Positions 29,315-34,752 of a DNA stretch of 34,752 bases are shown here, piece after piece. Each line of letters begins with the position of its first letter. Position 1 is the first letter of the stretch. The stretch is from Nemertoderma westbladi. Taxonomy: Eukaryota > Xenacoelomorpha > Nemertodermatida > Nemertodermatidae. The notes beneath the pieces were generated by a model. That model worked only from the letters and a program-made list of their open reading frames with translations. It had not been told where the DNA came from and did no database searches. A program made the position numbers and the translations under genes. Where the stretch lies: positions 1 to 34,752 of the forward strand of contig JAUCBJ010007834.1 in the NCBI GenBank assembly GCA_032718475.1, written 5' to 3'.

Positions 29315-29459
29315 TACTGTAACCTGTTTTATTGACCTTAGTTTTTGTTATGGTTAGAATAACGAGCCACTGTAACCTGTTCCTTTCCCTAACTTGAGAA
29401 TTTAACATTGATGCGAGATATAAATTCGCCAAGACGGGATTTGTGTCAAGTCTCCCCCA
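29315..29459 (+). repeat. dispersed repeat X, copy 3
   Basis: ACTGTAACCTG occurs twice (29317 and 29369), with TTAGTTTTTGTTATGGTTAG, CCTTTCCCTAACTTGAGAA and TTAACATTGATGCGAGATAT between and after. It ends at a C17-19 tract (29463-29480) followed by TCTA repeats. Confidence 0.75.
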
Positions 29460-29534
29460 TCCCACCCCCCCCCCCCCCCTGTCTCCATTAATTTTATAAT
29501 TAACTTTATCTATCTATCTATCTACTATCTTTAA
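29460..29534. repeat. poly-C and (TCTA)n simple repeats
   Basis: CCCACC followed by a run of about 17 C, then TATCTATCTATCTACTATC at about 29510-29530. Confidence 0.9.
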
Positions 29535-29930
29535 CTATAAAAACTTTATATTAGCATAGAGTACTGCTATTTATTGGAAAATTCCACCCAAAATCTAATG
29601 GAAGTCAGTCCACAAATAATACGGTACTTGGGTTAATTAATATAATTTAACATATTATATACAGTAGTAATTACAAAATTTAGGAAAAGATCAGATTTTT
29701 TAATTGAAGAATTCCGAATTTGGAATAGAGCTCCCTTTCTATTGGAACAATGTTAATGTGATTTTGTATTATTAATTATTATTATGATTATGTATTTCTT
29801 CTAATAAACTAAACAAATTAATTATGATAAATAAAACGCAATCAATAAGTAATTGTGACCAGCTATGTTTTTCCATCATAGGGTCAAATTTAGTCCATTC
29901 GATAACTGATGGTTGTTTCTATTTTATTAT
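29535..29930. other. AT-rich spacer, no gene seen
   Basis: No frame or RNA gene was recognised. The stretch ends in a pyrimidine-rich run leading to TTATTTAG at 29934. Confidence 0.45.
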
Positions 29931-29934
29931 TTAG

Positions 29935-29974
29935 ATGCATTGTTGGAGGGGATTTGTTCGCCATATCAATCTGA
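29935..29974 (+). pseudogene. possible upstream extension of the orphan ORF, closed by TGA
   Basis: Between the acceptor-like TTTAG (29930-29934) and the TGA at 29972 the same frame is open and protein-like (CIVGGDLFAISI). If the exon really starts at 29935, the TGA is an in-frame stop that breaks the gene. Confidence 0.25.
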
Positions 29975-30682
29975 ACGACCGCCAACATTCGCTTGGAGCT
30001 GCCTCTTTATAAAGAGATGCGTATCGGCGGATACATTTCTATTATAAACCCCATCTTTGAAGGTGTTGGCCGTTTTCCGGTAATAACCACCAAGAACGTA
30101 ATCCTCCCGGTGCAACCAGCGGCAGGCGACCTACGGGAGTTCCCAACACTGATGATGGAGATGGATTCGAAGATGGCCGCCATCGCCATAATGGTTGAAA
30201 CTCTAAACATCTGCAAGGTGGGTGTTATAGACGGAGTGTGTCCTGGTCGTGTCTCCGACGTGCGGTTTGGCGACAGTAAGTGCTGCCTTAATGTCCCAGC
30301 GAAAGTGGAGTGGCGCATCGAATTTACCTTGGGAAGGTTCGAGAATAAGGGTCATCCCGTCGTCCCATTTTTATCCCGTCAGTTCCTCAGCCACTTCATC
30401 CACAAGGACTCTATGGATATTAAACTGGCGGACATGGATGGGGACGAGATAGAAGGCTGTATCAACTTCGTTAGAGAACAGGTGACGTTGCTCAACAGGC
30501 TTGGCTCGGGGTTTTATATCACCGGATGGGTGAAACCGGGAGAAAGGGAGGGTGACGACATACCGTCAGTGCCTTCTATGCAGGTGTGTGACATAAAAAT
30601 CAGTAACAACGATATTCCATTCGTCACGAGACGTATCCGGGTTACTGTAGAGCCAGTTTTTGTACGTCTCTCAGCAATGTGA
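29975..30682 (+). CDS. unknown protein, 235-codon open frame (orphan ORF)
   Basis: This is the most coding-like unexplained frame in the window. It is open from just after a TGA at 29972 to the TGA at 30680. G+C is clearly higher than on both sides. The first in-frame ATG is at about 30018 (MRIGGYISIINPIFEGVG). The product is mixed alpha/beta by eye, with RFPVITTKNVILPVQP, CKVGVIDGVCPGRVSDVRFG, FLSRQFLSHFIHKDSMDIKL and GSGFYITGWVKPGERE. There is no signal peptide, long membrane helix or zinc motif. Upstream, TTTCTATTTTATTATTTAG ending at 29934 looks like a splice acceptor, and the frame beyond it reads CIVGGDLFAISI before the TGA. It may be an exon, a captured viral or transposon gene, or a degrading gene. 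I do not recognise the family. Confidence 0.55.
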   Translation, partial: TTANIRLELPLYKEMRIGGYISIINPIFEGVGRFPVITTKNVILPVQPAAGDLREFPTLMMEMDSKMAAIAIMVETLNICKVGVIDGVCPGRVSDVRFGDSKCCLNVPAKVEWRIEFTLGRFENKGHPVVPFLSRQFLSHFIHKDSMDIKLADMDGDEIEGCINFVREQVTLLNRLGSGFYITGWVKPGEREGDDIPSVPSMQVCDIKISNNDIPFVTRRIRVTVEPVFVRLSAM

Positions 30683-30828
30683 AACACATATAAATTAATT
30701 ATTATAAATATTATATAGAAATATTATTCAATAAATATCCATAAATATTATATGCAATTTGCAATGATTATTTTCGGCCATTTTAATTTGAGTTTGGTTG
30801 TTTATTATGGCACCAATTATTCGTAACG

Positions 30829-31112
30829 AACTTAAATTAGAACATAAATTAATAAAATCAGTAACGGCCTTAAATTAGAAAATAAGTTACAATCCGTATC
30901 AGCCTGAAATTAGAACATAAGTTACAATCCATAACGCCCTTAATTTACAACATAAGTAACAATCCATAACGGTCTGAAATTAGAACATAAGTTATTATCA
31001 CTAATGGTTTGAAATTAGAAAGTAAGTTACAATCTGTAACAGCCTGAAATTAGAACATAAGTTGCAAAGCCTGAAATTAGAACATAAGTTACAATTAAAT
31101 TAAAACATAAGT
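30829..31112 (+). repeat. 35-bp tandem repeat, about 8 units
   Basis: Unit CCTGAAATTAGAACATAAG followed by TTACAATCCATAACGG. Unit starts fall at about 30830, 30868, 30903, 30938, 30973, 31008, 31043 and 31070; the step is 35 bp except for the first (38) and a 27-bp unit at 31043. It is AT-rich and not coding. There are no unique spacers, so it is a minisatellite and not a CRISPR. Confidence 0.92.
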
Positions 31113-31410
31113 TATAATCAATATAAACAATATAAACAATATTTGGTACTATAATCATTCAAAATTTGATGAGGGTAATCACATAAATGTTCAAATTATT
31201 GCATTTTTCTGGTCATTTCGCTTACTGCAATATGTGTTAAATTCACAAATATGATAATTTTCACAATTTACTGCTAAATATGGGACCATTTAGATGTTTC
31301 TCAGGTAATTTGGTGGTGCTGAGTTACAAAAGAATGTAAAGAACTACTTAAAACGAATGGATAACAAATTTCCCTGTAGCTTTAGATCAACTGAGGTTAT
31401 CAGTTATTTA
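31113..31410. other. spacer, no gene seen
   Basis: AT-rich sequence separating the 35-bp array from the SINE; nothing was recognised. Confidence 0.4.
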
Positions 31411-31680
31411 GTGTCGCAGTGTCCGAGTGGATACGGCGCCTGAACTGCTTACACTATAGTGTTTGGTGGCGCAGGTTCGAATCTGACTAAAGGCTGTAGA
31501 AATTTCGCATTGTTGTGCGTTTCGCAAGACACTTTAGACATTAGTGCCTACGCCAACCCAGCGGTATAATGGGAACCTAGCTTTGCTGGGGTAATGATAA
31601 TAAAAGCGCTTTGAGTATGCTGAGCGTAGAAAAGCGCTATATAAATAACCAATATTTATATTATATTATTATTATATTAT
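31411..31680 (+). mobile_element. tRNA-derived SINE
   Basis: The head has a Pol III A box (TGTCCGAGTGG, 31420-31430, one mismatch) and a B box (GGTTCGAATCT, 31474-31484) at tRNA spacing, with a long variable arm as in tRNA-Ser/Leu. The body contains AAGACACTTTAGACATTAG and GGTATAATGGGAACC. The 3' part has AAAAGCGCTTTGAG and AAAGCGCTATATAAATAACC, words common at the 3' ends of many animal SINEs and their partner LINEs, followed by an ATT-rich tail. There is no protein; mobilisation would depend on a LINE. No clear TSD was found. Confidence 0.85.
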
Positions 31681-31690
31681 CAGCAGCCTT

Positions 31691-33256
31691 TTAACCCTAT
31701 TAGTACCGGGCTATAAAATGTTGTACAAATACCGGGGGGGGGTCATATTGACCCCCCCCCCTCTAAAATCTACAAATATTTACGAAAACGGCTGATTTTT
31801 TGTTTGTGCGTAGGTATCACTTGTCTGGATCCGACCGAAAAAAAAAATTTCGAAAAAATGTACTGGGGTGGTTATATTGCAGCACCAAAATTACAAGTAG
31901 TGCACAATTTTCACAAAATTTGAAAGTTACATTTTCGGCTAATTATTTTTCAATACAGGTTTTCTGGGGTGCAAAATACATTGCAAAATATTAAAAAATG
32001 ATATGATTACTATAAATGGCTGTTTAGTCCTCTCTGCGTAGGAAAAAAAATGAAAAAAACAAGTAACCAGCACTTTTCAGTTAGAACACAAAATTTTTAA
32101 TTCACTTATACGATGCTATAAATTCACATTTTCAGGTTTTCGAGGGCGCTGATTCTAATGGAATACATTTCTAATATGCCAGATCATTGCTACTTGTATT
32201 TTTCGGCGTAATTTGGCAAATTTTGGTGCTAGCACCAAATTTCGTACCCATCACCAAAAAGTACAAGTTTGCGATGTCCAGTGCTGTTTTTATTGATTCC
32301 ATCGGATTCAGGACCCTCATAAACCCGTATAACGCAAGAAACAAGGTGATACTATCTACTTATTAATTTGCATATTTTCCAAAATTTGGTGCTGGCACAA
32401 CAATTTTCACCCACCGGCGAAAAATACAAGTTTGAGAACTCTTATGAAATTTTTACTGATTCCATTGAATTCAGAACCATCACAAACCCGTATAACGCAA
32501 GAAACAAGGTGACACAATCAATTGATATATTTGATGGTTTTCAAAATGTGGTGCTAGCACCACATTTTGCACCCACATCCGAAAAATACAAGTTTGAGAT
32601 GTCTAGTTCGATAATTGTATTTTCCATTGAATTCAGAACAGCCATAAACCTCTAAAACGCAAGAAATAAATTGTCACAAGCAATTTTATCTATTGAACAG
32701 ATTTTCAAAATTTCGTGCTAGCACCAAAATTTGCACACAGCACCGAAAAATACAAGTTTGATACGCTTGGTGCAACTCGTATATATTTCATCGAATCCAG
32801 AAACCCAAAAAACCCCAATTGCGTAAAAAACAAGTTTCAAACGATCAATTTACAAAATTGACTTATTTCAAAATTTGGTGCTGGCACCAAAATTTGGCAC
32901 CCACCGAAAAAAACAAGTTTGAAATTTCTAAATCAATTTATATGAATTCCATCAAATTTCTAACACCAAAAAACCGGTGTAAATCAAAAATAGAGATGTT
33001 ACAATTAATATTTAATGAAATGTAATTTTCAAAAAACGTCTCAAAAAAAGTGCCAAAAGTAGGGTTAAAAAATGGTGCTATAACTCGAAAAGTACCCAAT
33101 ATTTTTGAAAACGGTTTTCACTACTAGGAAGACAATAGATTTTTAGGAAAAGTCATAAAATTTCAGATTCCCAACTGCGTTAGTTTCAGAATTATAATAA
33201 AAAAACCACGGGAGGGGTCATATTGACCCCCCCCCCCCCGGGTTTAATAGGGTTAA
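31691..33256. mobile_element. TTAA-flanked, piggyBac-type non-autonomous DNA transposon (1.56 kb)
   Basis: TTAA at 31691-31694 and 33253-33256 flank inverted ends: CCCTATTAGTACCGGG (31695-31710) and, read in reverse, CCCTATTAAACCCGGG (33252-33237), 14 of 16 matching. TTAA duplication and CCC-starting ends are the signature of piggyBac-type elements. Each end also has GGGGTCATATTGACCCC inside (about 31737-31755 and 33213-33230) with G/C tracts. No transposase is encoded; the interior is a tandem array. It lies directly beside the Helitron helicase fragment. Confidence 0.85.
32160..32995 (+). repeat. five 163-bp tandem repeats with an 18-bp palindromic core
   Basis: Cores begin at 32222, 32385, 32547, 32711 and 32874 (steps 163, 162, 164, 163). 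The ideal core TTTGGTGCTAGCACCAAA is its own reverse complement; the copies have 0-4 changes. Each is followed by a CACCCA word and GAAAAATACAAGTTTGA, then GATTCCATTGAATTCAGAA and ACCCGTATAACGCAAGAAAC. Weak short frames through it are chance. Confidence 0.9.
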
Positions 33257-33628
33257 GCTCTGCCACATCGTCAACATTGTACAGGAAGGCAGAGATTGGC
33301 TTTTTGGTTGTGTCGAATTATATCTGGATTAAACAACGGCAAGAATGTAATGATTCCACGAATATCTTTAACCACATCAGATAAGCGAAATACTATACCG
33401 CTTCAACGCAGACAATATCCATTGCGACTTGCTTACGCTCTTACCATTAACAAGTCACAAGGGCAAACTTTCAAGATGGTTGGAGTCTATTTAGAAGAAG
33501 ATGTATTTAGCCACGGCCAGTTATATGTAGCCCTGAGCCGTTGTACAACATTCAATGGTCTCAGAATTTTTACCCCCAATGGCAACACAACAGTCACCAA
33601 TGTTGTGTTTCCTGAACTTCTTCTATAA
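33257..33628 (+). pseudogene. Helitron Pif1-like helicase, C-terminal fragment
   Basis: The frame ending at 33628 gives the last ~105 residues of a Helitron-type helicase: RIISGLNNGKNVMIPRISL, then RRQYPLRLAYALTINKSQGQ (motif V region with KSQGQT), VGVYLEEDVFSHGQLYVALS (motif VI with the ALSR box) and the end TNVVFPELLL. The helicase would unwind DNA and move the element by rolling circle together with a Rep nuclease, which is absent here. All upstream helicase motifs are missing: the sequence to the left is the TTAA element. The ATG at 33296 is not a natural start. Confidence 0.88.
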
Positions 33629-33945
33629 ACAATATTACAGTATAATAGTGTTCAAATTTGTATGTATTTGAAGATTATTAAACAGTATTAAACTCCATTA
33701 TGGTTATGATTTATTACATACAAAGTAGCAACAACTGTATAAACATGGTTGACTATTATTTTCCTGCTTCTAAATGTGCATAATAAATAATGTTTTTCTT
33801 TTCATTTTCTTTTCTATTGACAATTCAGAAAAATTTGCGATTTCCGTCACTTATTATATATAATAAGTATATAATGTCACTTATTGTTTTTAGTGTGATC
33901 AAATGTTACTAGCTGTAGGTGGCCCGAAGGGCCGCCTGCAGCTAG
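33629..33945 (+). mobile_element. Helitron 3' terminal region with end hairpin and CTAG
   Basis: Downstream of the helicase stop lies AT-rich sequence ending in a strong hairpin: CTAGCTGTAGGTGGCCC (33909-33925), loop GAA, GGGCCGCCTGCAGCTAG (33929-33945), with 15 of 17 pairs matched. The last four bases are CTAG followed by T, agreeing with the CTRR-T rule of Helitron 3' ends. In most Helitrons the hairpin lies about 10 bp before CTRR; here CTAG is inside the stem. Confidence 0.75.
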
Positions 33946-33965
33946 TATAAATATAATGTAGGTAA

Positions 33966-34278
33966 ACTATGTATGATGCTAGCTCTAACAATCTTCCTGT
34001 AGGTATATCTAGTCTATTTAGACTCTCCAATACAGTACATAGATACGGTACTCGTTCAACTAACTACAAGTAAGAAATATTTCATTCCTAGATTCAATAC
34101 AGCTAGGGGCCAATTTTCGATACAATACCAGGGCCCTGTAATTTGGAATGAAATTCCAAACGATATATGCATCTTTCCTAAGAAATATCAATTCAACCGA
34201 GCTTTGAAATCTTGGCTACTATCAGAACATTACATAATTAACATTGAAAATTTGCCTTCTATCATTCTATTCTCTTAA
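33966..34278 (+). pseudogene. CR1-group LINE reverse transcriptase C-terminal fragment, one frameshift
   Basis: Starting at about 33969, the first frame reads MYDASSNNLPVGISSLFRLS and NTVHRYGTRSTNYK. After a +1 shift at 34071 the second frame reads KKYFIPRFNTARGQFSIQYQ, GPVIWNEIPNDI and FNRALKSWLLSE, ending at TAA 34276-34278. The block HxYxTR, RGQFSIQYQGPxIWNxIP and FKxxLKxxLL is the standard end of CR1/L2-group RTs. It is a different piece from the long LINE at 9.4-15.4 kb, whose own C-terminus lacks this block. It starts 20 bp after the Helitron end and is 5'-truncated. Confidence 0.82.
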
Positions 34279-34752
34279 TCACTGCTATGGACATCTTTCA
34301 TTCTCAAAATTTTTCTATATAGGTCTATATAGGATCTATATCGGTACAAATGACTAATCTACTGTAATAACTAAATAAACAGGTGTTTTGTTTCATAACT
34401 AGTTTAATAACCCCCGATCATCACTAACCGCTCCTGTAGCGCTCAAGTTGTGTTTGCATGATCGATTATAACAGTAAGCTATAGATAGATTATAGACCCT
34501 AGATATATAAACAAATCAACTATATATTATTATTACGGTATCACAATCACCATGGCATATGTGTGATTATATTCACAACTGATCCGGATCATCATATTAA
34601 TGTCGAATATACTGGGGTTGTTTGCACTACGTGGCTGCAGCCAGGTCATAAAACTGTGACCTGATTCAACCAGTGAAGTAATAGGAGTTTTTAATGATCT
34701 GATGTCTAAGCCGTTTTCAGATGTGAAATCCCCATTATTTTAAATTCTACTC
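34279..34752. other. AT-rich end of window, no gene seen
   Basis: No frame or RNA gene was recognised. It may include the 3' UTR of the LINE fragment just upstream. Confidence 0.4.

Noticed and set aside
32368-33025. Short ORFs sharing repeated peptide phrases
   Set aside because: The similarity comes from the 163-bp tandem repeat, and the frames are not kept between units.
33909-33945. Bacterial-type intrinsic terminator
   Set aside because: The hairpin has no T run, and its position after a Helitron helicase with CTAG fits a Helitron end.

Overview
The window looks like animal nuclear DNA, most likely from a marine invertebrate. It is AT-rich and full of eukaryotic transposable elements: RTE and CR1-group LINEs, BEL/Pao and gag-type LTR elements, a pogo transposase, a TTAA/piggyBac-type element, a Helitron end and a tRNA-derived SINE. 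No bacterial-style operons or ribosome-binding sites are seen. Frequent TAGGCCTA and ACCGGTA words and the element mix would suit an echinoderm or similar deuterostome, but the species cannot be fixed from sequence alone. No ordinary host gene was identified with confidence.

Layout. 0.2-0.74 kb: decayed BEL/Pao pol. 1.26-1.8 kb: Ser/Thr-rich open stretch running into a 67-bp tandem repeat. 2.7-4.1 kb (-): RTE LINE copy A, with an 11-bp target-site duplication (TSD). 6.0-9.2 kb (-): pogo-type element with an intact 783-residue transposase ending in a PHD-like finger, flanked by repeated 15-bp motifs. 9.5-15.4 kb (-): long CR1-group LINE, with an intact ORF1 and an ORF2 broken by two frameshifts. 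16.4-17.85 kb (-): RTE copy B, itself invaded by another truncated copy of the same family. 18.2-18.7 kb: short duplications. 19.7-22.6 kb (+): RTE copy C, nearly full length. 23.4-23.75 kb: the 67-bp repeat again, followed by a 48-bp minisatellite that stays open in frame. 24.5-26.5 kb (-): intact gag with the start of a protease, abutting a broken Pif1-like helicase fragment. 28.3-30.7 kb: three coding-like segments of unknown origin, the best being a 229-codon ORF. 30.8-31.1 kb: 35-bp tandem repeat. 31.4-31.7 kb: SINE. 31.7-33.3 kb: TTAA-flanked element carrying five 163-bp repeats, each with a palindromic core. 33.3-33.9 kb: Helitron helicase C-terminus and a hairpin ending in CTAG. 34.0-34.3 kb: CR1-group C-terminal fragment.

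How the pieces relate. The window is mainly a layered record of insertions. RTE copies A, C and the copy nested in B have 10-11 bp TSDs, almost no 3' UTR and TAG-repeat tails, and A and C are nearly identical, so this family moved recently. Comparing copies explains each break: 5' truncation in A, a 4-bp duplication in C, and an internal deletion plus nesting in B. The pogo gene is the only long transposase still intact. The least explained items are the 29.97-30.68 kb ORF, the gag/helicase junction and the palindrome-bearing repeats in the TTAA element.
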